64,000 nucleotides of DNA, taken from positions 301,435,456-301,499,455 of the forward strand of contig CM060922.1 of assembly GCA_030737875.1 (NCBI GenBank), written 5' to 3'. The notes beneath the pieces were generated by a model. That model made no database searches. It was not told the DNA's origin and worked only from the letters and a program-made list of their open reading frames with translations. How positions within the stretch are numbered: the first letter of the stretch is position 1; each line of letters starts with the position of its first letter. The position numbers were made by a program, and so were the translations under genes. Positions 35,472 through 48,600 of this stretch are shown piece after piece. This DNA is from Allium sativum (taxonomy: Eukaryota; Streptophyta; Magnoliopsida; Asparagales; Amaryllidaceae).

Positions 35472-35600
35472 ATGAGTAACTAAGGACGAAGGGATCGATC
35501 TAGAGGATCATCCACTATTACTGGTCGTAATACTGGATCCCAGAATCAAAGAGAAACCGTAGAGGAAGTTGCACCAGTCCGGCAGGATAAAAGGAGTTAA
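35472..35600 (+). pseudogene. gag: Element C gag start remnant
   Basis: The ATG at 35472 begins a frame reading MSN, then TAA at the fourth codon. It continues as a Gly/Arg/Ser-rich stretch (GRRDRSRGSS, TITGRNTGSQNQ) like the N-terminus of chromovirus Gag, and stops at about 35600. The remaining 400 bp up to the polypurine tract have no recognisable domain. Confidence 0.6.
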
Positions 35601-35998
35601 TTAATCAGGGGCAGCCTGGATATAAATTAAATATAGTTGGATTGAATTAAAATAATATCCTCTCATATTGGTACCAGGAAATCAAGTTAGAATTTTAAAT
35701 TGAAGTAAAATTTGGATTTCTGAAATTAAGGCTGGACTTAAGTATTCATTGGATATGGACTCAGGGAATGTAAACCGATCGATTTGTGAATCAGTGATTC
35801 CCGAAATGGAGATCGTTAAGTAAGTGAATGAAGATTTTGGATAATACTTAATGGAGTTAATTGACTGATGAGTTAAAAAGGGAATTTAGGCAGATATTTT
35901 TGGTTTTGAATAGGATATTTCTGGTGTGTGTTAATTATTTGTATATAAGTCGATAACGCTGATCTACTGTTTACAAATTTCGGGGATGAAATTTTTAT

Positions 35999-36010
35999 AA
36001 GGGGGTAGAA
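35999..36010 (+). promoter_or_regulatory. Element C polypurine tract
   Basis: AAGGGGGTAGAA against the 3' LTR. The hairpin AAATTTC-GGGGAT-GAAATTT at 35975-35994 ends 4 nt upstream. Confidence 0.9.
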
Positions 36011-39000
36011 TGTAATGACCCAGACTTTTTATACATCACTGACAAAGTTAATACTTGATCGTAAGTACATAATTAAATACGAGTTAAAATTAATGTATAA
36101 TAGCATGTAATGTATAGCGTTTGTTTAAAAATTCATTTTTCTTATGTATGGATAATAACACATGTGTATAGCATTATAAAAAACCACTTTTCCTTTTTAT
36201 GTATTTTGTTCATTCATTTTTAAAAGGATTTTAAAGCCTTATATTTTTCTTAAGTAAATTTCTTTGTTTTTTTTACAACAAAGCATTCTTGACCAAACCA
36301 TGTTTTGTTGGCAAGAGCAAGATCAAATGAACATGCTTGTTTCATTTATGCATCATAATAAAACATAAAAAATGCCATCATCTCTTTGCTTACATATTTC
36401 CTTTCTTTACTTACATTTCCATGAATATGCACATAAAGATGCACCTACACAAGATGCACCTACACTAGAAAACACTAGAATAGGAATTTGAAAGCATATG
36501 CATTTGCACATGGCAAATCATTCTTGTTTATACATTTTCAGGTTTTCGGAATTTTTCCTCTCTTTTATTTTTCCCAAAACATATTCATTTGTCACAAAAC
36601 ATGTGCTAAAAGACGGCCAAATCTTGTATATATACCATAAATCCTTCCTACACTAGTTAAGCACTTAAGAAATGATTTTTCTTTTTAAGATTTTTCCTTT
36701 CTTAAACTCACATGGTCGAGATCATGCTTGTACCAAAACTTTTAGATTTTGTTTTGCCTTGAAAGGCAAGTAAAAATATTTATATGGTTGTGGTTAAATC
36801 ATGTTGACATATGAGAATTTTGATTTAAGGCAAACTGATTTTAAATGGTACAAAAATGATGTTTTAATTTGTTTGAAAACCAAGAATGATTTGTTAAAGA
36901 TCATTTGCGTATATGGTGTGACAATTCACAAGAACCAATAGGTAAAAAGTGGTGGTTGGCATAGGGGGAAAGAGGCCATGTGCATAGGATTTTTATAGTG
37001 AAGATTGGCTAAGCTAAGCCATGTGAACTTGGGAGTGGTGTTGTGATTTGGCAAGAGAAAAGATATTTTCTGTTTTGTCCATCAATTGTCACTTTTCAAA
37101 ATCTTAAAACCGATTTTTTCCAACATATTTTAAGGACTCCCTACCACTATATAAAGACCTGAGCGCACACATACTTACTCACACCATTCCAGCACTTATA
37201 TTTGATTAGTAAAAGAGGATAAGCTAAGGATTTTAGCACATTTCCAGGTGAGTAAACCTGTATTTTATTTTCTATTTTGATTTTACTGCAGTTTTGTGGT
37301 TAAACTATGAATGGACTTGGTTTTCTTTTGTACCTTGCTCAAGTAATATATCATGAATGGTTGGCTTGTTAGATATGATGTAGGAATCCTTGATTGTTAT
37401 TGAAAATCTTAAGTATCTTATGTTGAGAATTTATTTGCCTGGTAATATGCTCAGACCATGTATTTTTGGGTTAAACCTTACAAATTCAAATGGATCAACA
37501 AAACCTAGGATTAGTGGATTAAAGTATGGTGTTCTACTATGTTGAAAACTCTTACATAGTCATTTAATTGTTTAAAATGAAACAAACACTTGCTAAAACC
37601 ATTACTGTTATCTAAGAAAAACCATCAAGATGCTCTCTGTTTCATCAAATCAAATTGGATTTTCAAACTTCGTAAAACTTTGATTTGAGTTTACAAATGC
37701 AATGAAGGATCGAAATCATGATTTTTAAAAAGTAAAATCAAGATTTTTAATTACCTAAACTATGAGAAATCCGAGATGATCAGAAATGGGTACTTAGGGC
37801 AATTTCCGATCATCTAGTTGATTGGAGATGATATGGCCGAGGGTGAAGCTCCATTAAAGTCCTAGTATGCTAGGAAAAATGTAAATTAATTTTTCAAATG
37901 CATAGATTTGGAGAATTAAATCGAAATAGGGTTTAAAACTTGGTTCTGGTTTCTGTTTTTCACCGTCGAACTGCTCTCCGACGACGGGCCTAGGGAAGTG
38001 CGGTCAAGGGGGAAAGGGGCGTTAGGAGGTGGCGATGACATGGCAGGGAGGTGGCGGCGGTGCAGTGGCTAGGCAAGGCGTGGTAGGTGTTTTCCTGCGG
38101 GGTCCTGTTTACTGTGTAAATGATGGCACGAGATTTTTGGACTGACGAGGTGATGGTGGCTGTCAGGGCGTGGCGTCGACTTCAGGGAAGGAGGAGAGAC
38201 TTGTCTGGGTGGTCATCGGCGGTGGATGGTGGCGGGATCAACTGTGCACGTGTACAGGCCTGGAGGAAAGAGGAAGAAGAAAAGGACGTGCGACCACCGT
38301 GGTTTTTGAGTGATCGGGCCAAGGATCACGAGGTCCAGGAGGGAGTGGTACTTGGAAAGTGGTACTACCACCTGGCAGTGGTTGGCGCATGGGAACTAGG
38401 GTGATCGGGCAGGGGAAATTACATGGAATTGTAATGTGGTATTTTGGGCAAAGTGGCAAGGTGATCGGGCAAGCTAAAACAATGGGGTTTTGGGTGATAT
38501 GGCGAGTGAAACGTGGGGTTTTTAGACCTGGTACTTTCCTGAAAGTGGTACTTTGCCATTTAAACTTTAAAATGAAAATATTTGAACGTAATTCAAATTT
38601 AAACTGGTTTAAAATTAAATTATGGTTTAAATAAAAAGGAAAAATAAATATTTAAATAAAAATAGTATTTTTATTTAATTTGCAAGAGAAATAGAATAAG
38701 TGAATCAGGATTTTTAATACAGTTTTTGTCAAGACTAAAATTTAAATACTGAAAGTGTAATTTTAAATTAAATTTAAATTAATTAAAAAGGAGAATTAGA
38801 AATGATTTTCTAACAAAATATTCAAACTGTAAAGTCAATGGAAAGAGAGTCGATCAAGTGGAAAGGATCGGGTTTGGTTGTGATAGAAGTTGAGAAGTCA
38901 GCACAGGAGATATAATTATATTAAATTTGAATTTAATTTCAAATGAAATGTTTAAAGTTTAAACAAGGTAAAAGATAAACCGTATGTAACACCTACGCTA

Positions 39001-40806
39001 GAATTTGTCAGTTTTATCTGAAATCTAAAACATCAGATATAAGAAGTTGATCATGAACAGTCCTGTACTTTCTAAACAAGGAACGTGAATAATGTTTTTA
39101 ATAATGGTTAGACTGATAAATTAAAAGGAGGAACTTTATCAGTATAGAAAGAGGAATAAGTAATTCAAGAATGAAGGATCAAAGGGAAAATTTAACAAGG
39201 AAAAATACCAAATGTAAAAGTTGTAAAATAAATGATTTAATGTTAATTTAAGTCAATTATGGATAATCAGATTTGAGGGATAATGAAGAGTAATATTTTT
39301 TTCTAAAGAAGAATAATGTAAGTATTTATTTTTAGAAGTGACGAGCAAAACGAAAAGAAAGACCGTGTGCGACGCACACACGAAAAATGCCCGTTTTGAA
39401 AAGATGATCAAAATAACCAGATAGAGACCAGATGATTTTATACTGTTTACTTTGACTGGAATTATATATGCAGATTAGATTATAATCATGTTAGATTTAT
39501 AATTTAAAAGGGAAAAATGTTCGTTAATCATTTAAAAGAGGCCGAAATAAATATTTCACTTTGATTTGATTATACGCCGCGCGTCAGAGATTTTTAAATT
39601 GAAGACGGCGAGATACACGAACTATTTTTGAATAGTGCCTTCGGTTTGTCCAGTCCCAGGACAAATTGTATGGACGAATGTCTGACAAAGTATACCTAAC
39701 AGATCGCGTAAGTTGGTCCCTTCAAAACTTTGTTTGGTGGCGGAGGAATTCGTTTCTCTTAGCTTTATACCCGTGGTTTTGGCGAGATCAATTTATGATT
39801 TGACGGGTTTGACGTTGTGACATTCATAGAAATTAAAACAGTGATGATGAAAAGGTAAGTCTATCTTCAAGCCTCACACCCAGGAAATGACAAAAATAGG
39901 GCAGGCAGCATGGCTATATGGTTCGCTCCCATTAGGGTGTAGCATCACCTATCTAGAGAAATTCTTTTTGTTTCTTAATCTATCGATTCTGCCCATTCGG
40001 GAATGGTTGTCGTACACAACCATTGGTGGTATACACTCGATACACTCAAGGGAAATGAGTGGTCGGTCATGTGAGGGTCGGGTTGCAAGATGTTCTTGTT
40101 GAACCCAAGTGTATTTGCCTCTAGAGATACATCATCGTAAGGTGGTCCCATACCTTGTCATAGTTGGAAATCCAATTTCCCTAAGCGCCAATCATTTTTT
40201 ATTTGTATAATATATAGGAGAATGTGAGATGCAAGCATTCTTCTAGATTCTAAATTACTTGTGAAAACACCCAGATACTATGATAATAACTGATTTCAAG
40301 TACACAAAGTGTTTTGATCTCATAAGGTAAAAACCTGTTCCGTATTCACGGCGTGGTCTTATGAGATATTTTTGTTTGTTTTAAACTGTTTACTCATACC
40401 AGTCCCCTGACTGACCCGGAGTTTATTTTTCTGTGTTTTCCTTAAACTCTAGGGTATTCATAACACTTGTTATGAATAGACAAGTGAATCAGGATTTGGA
40501 AAAACTTGAGAAGCTGGATGGAGATTTTCTATGTGTTGATCTACTGACCTTATTTGTTGTATAATTATAAGTCTGCAAGTTAGTCATCTATGATATGTAT
40601 AATTACAGATGTACTATGAATGGCTTGTATCACTAGATTCAGTATGCTCTGATGTAATATATTCCGCTATGCAATAGTATGAAGTATTATCTTTTGTAAA
40701 AAAAATCTGCTGTGAGATTCTGATATTTATGTGATTTTATCTTCTATCTGTTCTTATTCTTATTAATGGCACGACTTCCAATGTGTTCGAAAGTTGGGTC
40801 ATTACA
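36011..40806 (+). repeat. Element C 3' LTR, 4796 bp
   Basis: Starts TGTAATGACCCAGAC and ends GGGTCATTACA. It has the same layout as the 5' LTR (TATA 37148, donor 37248, stem-loop CAGTC-CCCT-GACTG at 40400-40413). Divergence from the 5' LTR is a few percent by eye and uneven along the length. Confidence 0.94.
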
Positions 40807-40811
40807 TGAGT

Positions 40812-41897
40812 GAATGGCGGAGACCAGGCGGAGAGGCTATACAAGGGAAGGCTAGGGTATCCAAGACAGCAACAGGAAGGAGGAGTTTGCAGGCTTTTTA
40901 TGCTTTGGGTATTTTTTTATAAAATGAATGGAAGTTTTAAGATGAAGTTGGAGAGGAGGAAAGAAAAATGTGCGGATGGGTTTAAGACAAGAAGGATATG
41001 GTTTGAAATATTACAGCAAAGAGAGCGACACATCTCTTCATGAGGGAAAGGAGGTTAACACGTGGGGGAATGGTTCATTTATAATTTACAAATGTCTCAC
41101 CATACCCTTGTTTGTCGGCCATGTTTAATTACATTTTCAAAAGAATTTCGCATGTATCAATTTATGAGATGGACTTATGTTTTATCCGATTGCACATAAA
41201 TCGTACATTCATTTTTGTTTTATCTGGCTAACGGTATGCTCTTCTACCTATTTTTGATTATGTTTCCAAGTCTTGTTTTTTTTCTAATATTTTATAATTA
41301 TAGATAGGGAATAAACATAACCAACAATAAAATCGTGTACAACAATGTACCACAATCCCAAAATAGTAATAAAATAGACCGGTTGTTCAGTTCTGTACAA
41401 GTGTCAAAAGGGACCATAATTACCCTAAAATACGTTAGAAAAAAATATTTGCTTGTTTTCCAAAATAAAAATTACAGTAAAATTCTATAAAATATTTTTA
41501 GACTATGCGAACAAAACTAAACAAAAATTCGAAACGAATATTTGATTATAATTAAATTTCAAAATCTGATCATTTTAGCAACTAAATTACAATTCGTTTT
41601 GACAGTTCGACTAACGACGAACTATATTTCCCTACGAACATTGTGTTTGACTAAATTTAACAAATGAAATTTTAATTTCAATCATTTAAAATAATATCAT
41701 AACCATAAAAAATTTATGAAGATCACTTAATCTTACAAAAGTTTATTTAAAAATAATATTAAGTTCAAATTAAATTGCAAAAATCTTGGAGCATTATGAA
41801 AACACGGAGGGAGAACGAACGGTTCAAAGGAAATGTGGGAAGCGTTTCAAAGCTTTATGAAGCTCAAACTTTTTTATATACAAATAAATAAATGATG
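40812..41897 (-). repeat. Older LTR-like sequence G, part 2
   Basis: Continuation of the element C target. The first about 280 bp are purine-rich on the plus strand. Read on the minus strand a TATAAAAA motif at about 40915-40925 would be the promoter of this older LTR. The rest (41090-41897) is AT-rich with nothing recognisable. It is interrupted at 41897 by element D. Confidence 0.4.
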
Positions 41898-43123
41898 TGT
41901 AACGACCCGCATTCTACGCAACAGAGGATCGTAGAATATTTATTTCTTTCTCATAAGGAATCGTACGGTCGTGTGACAATGGGGGACGACTACTGGGGTC
42001 ATTTCCCATGTTCACGATTTTTGCCGATTTTTGAATCACCGTTCTACCCCTAGCTGATCTTGTTTTGGCCATAACTTTTGATTGGCAAGGAATTTTGACT
42101 TAAAATCACTTCCATTAGATCCGGATGATGGTTAACCTTTCCGTAGAGTGGTCATATGTGAAAAACAGATTTACCGTTTGGGAGATATGGCTAAAATAAG
42201 GTTTAGAAGGTGAAAAACTGCTTAACCGGGCCAAATAAGGTGATTAGTGAATGGGCCCATAACCCATTTCAGGATTAGGGTTATGGGGAGGCTGAAATGA
42301 GTTATGTTTTCATTCTATTTCAGTTTCCTAGCCATCATTTACCTCTTAGAAACCCTAACAATGGCCTCCACCTTCTAATTTCATCCCAAATCGCTCTCTA
42401 ATCAAGTTTTAGCCTAATCTGCGTCAAATCAAGGAGAAATAGCACCAAATCAGAGTTGGAGCTGTTGTGTTGCATAGAAATTCAACTCAAATTAGAGATA
42501 GTTTGAGATCTAAAATTAATTTGTGGCTAACGTAAGTGATTTGCATTGTTTTACACTAATTATGGTTAAGTAAGGGTAATTAATGTTAATTAGCGAATTT
42601 AAACATGATTAAATTCTGGAAAAATATTTATAAATTTCGAAATATTGTTTTAGACCTCTGTTAGAAATTTGGCTTGATTTGGTTAAGTTTTGCTAATCCT
42701 ATCATTAGATTTGCTTAAACATGCTTAAGGGGAAAACATAGGTTTTTGGGTTTGTTTGATCTGTTTTGACATATGAAATTGTTGTTTTGGTGTTTATGGT
42801 TGATTCTCTTTGTTGCTATGACTGTATGGTATGCTTTGAGATTGATTAGAAAAGTTAGAATGATCGAAAATGTCGTCATATTGCGTAAAAAAGTCGCTGG
42901 AAAAGTTGCAGGAAATGTGCAGGGTTTCAGATCGGATCGGATTATAGGGCTCAGATTGGATCGGTGGATCGGGCAAGGGGAATACGAACCGAATCGGAAC
43001 TTGGCACTAGCGGATCCTTGGCAACAAGGAAGGCCACTTGCAAAGAGTTGGAGTTGGATAGGGATCAGATCGGAGCTGGGCATGGGATCAGATCGGAGGA
43101 GTGCAACTGGAGCAACGGATGGA

Positions 43124-43240
43124 GTTGACCAAACCGACCCGGATGGAGTGCCACAACCGAACCGACCTGGAGGATGTTGACCAAACCGACCCGGATGGAG
43201 TGCCACAACCGAACCGACCTGCGGGGTGTTGACCGAACCG
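43124..43240. repeat. 52-bp tandem repeat in element D 5' LTR
   Basis: Units start at 43124, 43176 and 43228 (third partial), each opening GTTGACC and containing AACCGACC. The same array is in the 3' LTR around 50402-50520. Confidence 0.9.
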
Positions 43241-43530
43241 AACCGAATGGATGACCAGGAGATGAAGCATGTCGAACCGAACCAAGGGAAAGCCACCAAA
43301 CCGAATTGGATGTATGCTACTATTTCTACGCGATGACTCTTCTGAAGACCAACTCCAATTCGACCAAAACTCGAGATGAAAAGGAGGTCTAGATGGGAGG
43401 TTATTATTTAGGGTCCAAATGAGATCAACGAGTTGACTTCATGATTAAACTTTGCTACGGGACTTGTGCAAAGGGGTTATCGACATCTACAGCTTTGATT
43501 CACCACCGAGACAGATGTTAGGCAACGTAT

Positions 43531-43730
43531 CAGTGCAGTGTGGTAGTTATTACTCCATGGGGCAGAGTGATCGTAGCACGGCTGTGTGTCAGTGCAGTGG
43601 AGTCATCATAACTTCATGGGGGCAGAGTGGACACAGCAAGGATTAGTGGCTATGGATCAGTGTAGTGGAGTCGTTATGACTCTATGGGGGCAGAGTGATC
43701 ATAGCAAGGATTTGGGTGATCAAAGCGGTG
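43531..43730 (+). repeat. Three hairpin-bearing tandem repeats in element D 5' LTR
   Basis: Units marked by CAGTG(C/T)AGTG and GGGGCAGAGTG. Each has a small palindrome: GGTAG-TTATT-ACTCC region (43542-43556), GGAGTC-ATCAT-AACTTC (43599-43615) and GGAGTC-GTTAT-GACTCT (43667-43683). The 3' LTR equivalents include GGAGTC-GTCAT-GACTCC at 50933-50949. Confidence 0.75.
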
Positions 43731-44465
43731 GATATCGTATGCTTTACGCACTGAGTGAGAGATGTGAGGATGGTTGCTATGCTTGATTGTTTGCCATCAT
43801 TATGACATGCACACCCTCTCCCCCGTATCTTTACACCATATGTTAGTGTCACCTTAGAGTATTGTACATCTTGTTGTGCTAACTCTTTGGTTGCAGGTCC
43901 AGGTTCAGGTATGGTTTAGTATACCTGTTATTGTTCTGTTTTGCTGCTTATCTCTCATACTAGACTTTTGTCTGACCCAGAGTTTTATGTCTCTTCTTAT
44001 TACTCTGGGTGCTCTTAAACGGGAAGACTAGAGACAGGTTAGCTGGTTGTGCACGAGTAGCTGTCCGGAGATGAGCAGGAGGCTTACACGTACTATTATA
44101 TATATATATATGCTCCCTGTGTCGCTGTTGGTCACTACTTTGGGCATTAGTAGTGTACCTTTTCTTTAATTTTCTTTAGAGACAGTTTTAAAAGTTGTAA
44201 TAAAGATGATGTGGAACATATGTTGTATTTGTATTTTCCGTTGCTATGATGGTTTAGTTTTCAACTTATGCACTGTCTCGCCTGTTTTATGTCAAGTATG
44301 TTATTATTATATTTTATTCCATGCGCTGTGAGACATTCTACAGGTTCCTTCCTAGTTCAAATTCCCTTCTTTTCCTTTCTTCGGCGACCATCCCATGCTA
44401 GTTGAACAGCGGCACAACGCACTTTCATTGGAAATGTCGGTTGGTGCGGGGCGGGTCGTCACATT

Positions 44466-44477
44466 TGGTATCAGAGC
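44466..44477 (+). promoter_or_regulatory. Element D primer binding site
   Basis: TGGTATCAGAGC, two nucleotides after the 5' LTR; initiator Met tRNA type. Confidence 0.93.
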
Positions 44478-44640
44478 ACTAGGTTGCGTAGTTAACCTAG
44501 GGAAGACACCAGAGAGAGATAGTACGTGTATGAGAGCGTGCATTTGTGATATTTTGGTTTTCAAAAGCTATATATATACACACACACTATTAGTATATTT
44601 AAGGATGAAGTCACATTGCACTGGCACCACTGAAGAAATG

Positions 44641-44660
44641 ATTAATCGTTCTCCTTACAG
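44641..44660 (+). promoter_or_regulatory. Predicted 3' splice site before element D gag
   Basis: ATTAAT followed by CGTTCTCCTTACAG ending at 44660, 8 nt before the gag ATG at 44669. Pairs with the donor at 42532 for a 2129-nt intron. Confidence 0.55.
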
Positions 44661-44668
44661 ATTGAACG

Positions 44669-45635
44669 ATGAGCCGATACACAAGGGGTACTGGCAGAGG
44701 AGCTAATAATGGGAATGCTCCTGATATGAGGACGATATTCACTGACTTCATAAGAGAGATGATTAGGAATGTGCAAGGAACAGTTCCCAATGCTGCAAAT
44801 GGTGATGGTGCAGCGGTGCAGGCGCCTAGAGCCGATTTCGCCAAGCTTTGCAAGAATTACACTAGTCTTGGTGGGAAGCCGTTCCATGGAACGGAATCGG
44901 CTACAGAAGTTCAGGATTGGCTTGATAGCTGTGAGCGCATCTTCGAAGATTTGGGTATTGAGGATGCGATGAAGAGAAAGCTAGCATCCCGTCAGCTACA
45001 AGGATGGGCAATGAATTGGTGGAATGCAATAAAGGCAGCTACCCCTGAGGATCAAGTTGCTTGGGATCAGTTCAAGACCCGCTTTAGTGATAAGTTCATT
45101 CCAACTACCCAGAAGTCAGAATTGTTTAGAAAATTTCTGGATCTTAAGCAGATGGTAGGGCAGTCTCGGAGTATATTGATGAGTTTGATACTTTATCTAA
45201 ATATGGATTATCTCATATTGACACTCCCGAGAAGAAGAATGAAAAGTTCATAACAGGCTTAGACCAGTACTTGGGGGAAAGGCTTATAAACTATATCGAT
45301 GAGACTTTTGAATTGATTGTTGGGAAAGCATCGAGGTCAGAGAGCCTTTATCATAAACCCAAGACTGAAGTCGTTGTCGCATCTGCAGAAGAGCCAAAGC
45401 CGCAAGCAAGCAGTGGAGGCAAGAATAATTATAAGAATAAAAGGAGGAAGAGTCAGAACCAAGCTAAGGATGGTCAAAAAAAGGGCAAGAAAGATGTTGA
45501 GTGCTTTAGCTGTGGCAAGAAGGGCCATTATGCTAAAGAATGTCGAGCGAAGCCAGCGGACAGGAAGTGCTTCAACTGTGGCCAGTGGGACATCACAAGG
45601 ATAAATGTCCGCAACCCCATAAAGAGAAGTAGACT
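44669..45635 (+). pseudogene. gag: Element D gag, frameshifted
   Basis: From the ATG at 44669 a Gly/Arg-rich N-terminus (YTRGTGRGANNGN) leads into a capsid domain (GGKPFHGTESATEVQDWLDS, MNWWNA, FKTRFSDKF). The frame is lost near 45160, just after FLDLKQ, and continues in another frame (45271-45639) through a Lys-rich linker to a CCHC knuckle CFSCGKKGHYAKEC. The second knuckle (CFNCGQ) is cut by a one-base loss at about 45585. A TAG at 45630-45632 follows in the pol frame. Confidence 0.9.
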
Positions 45636-48600
45636 GTGAAAGCATATGCTCTTAATGTTGTTCCTTCTTCGTCGAATGCCCTAACCGTGGCGGAGAAAGG
45701 AAAGAATGTCATCATTCAAGGTATGCTTTCTATTTATGATGATCCTATTCGAGTATTGTTTGATATCGAAGCTTCCCGTTCCTTCATATCTAGTGACCTG
45801 GTAGATAGGTTGGGATTAGAACCCGAGATAGTCGATAGACCTTTAGCGGTGACGAACCCGATTGGTGGTTCAACTAGCCTTAGCATGATTTGTCATAATG
45901 TGATCTTATCGAGTCATGGATGCATGTTTGTTTGTGATTGCTTTGTTTTGGGCTGTACTGGGTTTGGCATTATTTTGGGAGTCGATTGGCTCCAAAGGTA
46001 CGGGATGGTGATAGACTGTAAGGGCTTTTTGGTGACAGTTAGAGAGGATGATGGGCGGAGGGTAGTGTTTGGTGGTCTACCTAGTGATGGGGTGATAGCT
46101 AGTTTTCTAAATTCCCTCGACATCCCGCATGATGAGTTGTCAGATGTGCTTGTGGTTGGCTAGTATCCGAATGTCTTCGAGGGAGTGACCAGACTTCCAC
46201 CACACCGAGAGATTGAGTTTCGGATTGATTTAGTGAAAGATGTCAGACCTATAGTGATGCCACTTCGTCGTATGGCACCAAGGGAGCTGCGAGAGCTCGG
46301 GGTGCAAGTAAGCGATCTGTTGAAGAAGGGATCTATCAAAAGAAGTGTTTCTGAGTGGGGAGAACCAGCTGTGTTTGCTACCAAGGAAGATGGTTCCCTT
46401 CGATTGTGTATGGACAACCCCGAGTTGAATAAGGTGACGAGGAAGAATAAGTATCCTCTACCGCGGATAGATGATTTGTTTGATCAGTTGAGTGACGCGG
46501 GAGTGTTCTCCCAATTGGATCTCGCGATAGGTTTTCATCAACTTAGGGTGGAAACTGAGAGTATAACTAAAACAGCCTTTCGGACGCCGTCCGGATTCTA
46601 TGAGTGGTTGGTCATGCCATTTGGGTTGACCAACGCACCAGCATATTTTGTGGATCTTATGAATAGGGTATTCAGGGATCAATTGAATAAGTTTGTTCTT
46701 GCGTTCATAGACGATATCTTGGTTTATTCGAGGACAGAGGAAGAACACAAGGAACATCTGAGGATAGTGATGGAGGTGTTGAGAAAACACCAATTGAAAG
46801 CAAAGTTTTCTAAGTGTCACTTCTGGAGGAGGGAAGTGAGATTCTTGGGCCATGTTGTTTCAGAGAATGGTATTGCTGTGGATCCTGCGAAGGTGGCTAC
46901 GGTACAAGATTGGTCTATGCCCGAGAATGCAATAGACGTAAGAAGTTTCTTGGGATTGGCTGGATATTATCGTAAGTTTATCCAAGACTTCTCCAAGATA
47001 GCAGCACCGTTGACTCAGTTGACCAAGAAGAATCAAGCTTTTGTCTGGGACGAAAAGTGAGAGGATGCATTCAAGAGTCTAAAGGAAAAGTTGACATGTG
47101 CACCAGAATTAGTTATTCCTAAAGGGAATGAAGAGATGACGGTATACACAGATGCCTGTGGTACCGGACTAGGTGATGTATTGATGTAAGGAGGTAGGGT
47201 TGTAGCTTATGCTAGTCGGCAATTGAAACTGCATGAGAAAAGGTATCCTACCCATGATTTGGAATTGGCAGCGATCGTGTTCGCATTGAAGATGTGGAGA
47301 CATTATCTCTTGGTAGAAAGATTCGAGTTGTTTACCGATCATAAATCATTAAAGTATCTTTTCTCTCAGAAGGATCTAAATCTCCAACAACAAAGATGGT
47401 TAGAATTCTTTGCTTCTTACGATTTCGATATCGCATATACACGATGCATTGAGTAGAAGACATGCCAGTTTAGAGGCTATGTTTCTAGAATAGAAGCAAC
47501 TGGCGTACATCGCTGGGTATGATTTCAGACCAAATTGCGAATTGGATCCAGAAGTATTAGCAAGTTTAACGATCAGACCCACTTTGTTTGAGCGGATTGG
47601 TTCCAGTCACAGAGACGACCCTAACCTATTAGAAATCATCTCCAAGTTAGAGATGGGTATCGACGAGGAGATGAACAAGTATGGGCTTGATCGAGATAAA
47701 TGGCTTAGAAAGAATGGAAGACTAGTTGTGCCCAATGTCAATGGATTGAGAGATGAAGTGCTTAGAGAATGTCATCACACAAAACTGACCATACATTCCG
47801 GTGGTAACAAAATGTATCGAGACATGAAGCAGACCTACTAGTGGGAAGGAATGAAAAGAGACGTTGGGAAGTTTATATCCAAATACATGAACTTCCAATT
47901 GGTTAAAGCTGAACAAAAGAAACCTAGTAGTTTGTTGCAACCATTAGAAGTTCCAGAATGGAAATGGGAACAAGTCTCAATGGATTACGTTGATGGATTA
48001 CCAAGAACTAGATCAGGCCATGATAGCATTTGGGTGATTGTGGACCGATTAACCAAGAGTGCAAGGTTTATACCCGTCAAGTCGAATAGAACAGCTGCTA
48101 AGTTAGTAGAACTATATATAAAGTGGGTAGTGAGATTTCATGGAATACCCGAAGGCATTGTGAGTGACCAAGATCCGTTGTTCACTAGTGGATTTTGGAA
48201 GAGCTTACATGAGGCGTTAGGATAAGAATTGCATCTCAGTACCGCGTATCATCCTCATACCGACGGTCCGACAGAGAGGGTGAATCGAGTATTAGAAGAT
48301 CTCTTGAGAGCTTGCATATTTTATTTTGGTGGATCATGGGTTGACCATTTGCATCAAGTAGAGTTGGCATATAATAATAGTTACCAGTCTAGTATTGGTA
48401 TGGCTCCATTTGAAGCTTTGTACGGAAGACCGTGCAACTCACCGTCTTGTTGGTTAGAAACCGGTGAGAAGTTTGAGCTTGGACCAGATGTGATAAGAGA
48501 AACCTCAGACAAGATTAAGATCATCCAACAACAAATGAACGCTGCCCAAGATAGGCAGAAGAGTTATGCTGATAAGAGGAGAAGAGATTTAAAATTCTCC

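Larger units (their letters stand above)
30540..40806 (+). mobile_element. Element C: non-autonomous LTR retrotransposon with giant LTRs
   Basis: LTRs of 4761 and 4796 bp enclose only 710 bp (35301-36010). The target duplication TGAGT (30535-30539 and 40807-40811) is perfect. Primer site, splice-acceptor-like site, a gag start remnant and polypurine tract are kept, while capsid, protease, RT, RNase H and integrase are gone. It is therefore an internal-deletion derivative of a chromovirus that would depend on proteins from a relative. It resembles the LARD class in principle but has a much shorter inside. Confidence 0.95.
41898..44463 (+). repeat. Element D 5' LTR, 2566 bp
   Basis: No clear TATA box. 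A donor-like AAC|GTAAGTGA lies at 42532 (3' LTR: AAG|GTGAGTGA at 49812). It contains a 52-bp tandem repeat (43124-43240), a hairpin-bearing tandem repeat (43531-43730), the conserved stem-loop at 43961-43974 and a TTTTCCGTTG motif at about 44235. Reading frames across the 52-bp repeat are not supported as genes. Confidence 0.93.

Noticed and set aside
42773..43299. ORFs on both strands (135 and 194 codons)
   Set aside because: They overlap each other across the 52-bp tandem repeat and lie inside the D LTR; no domain.
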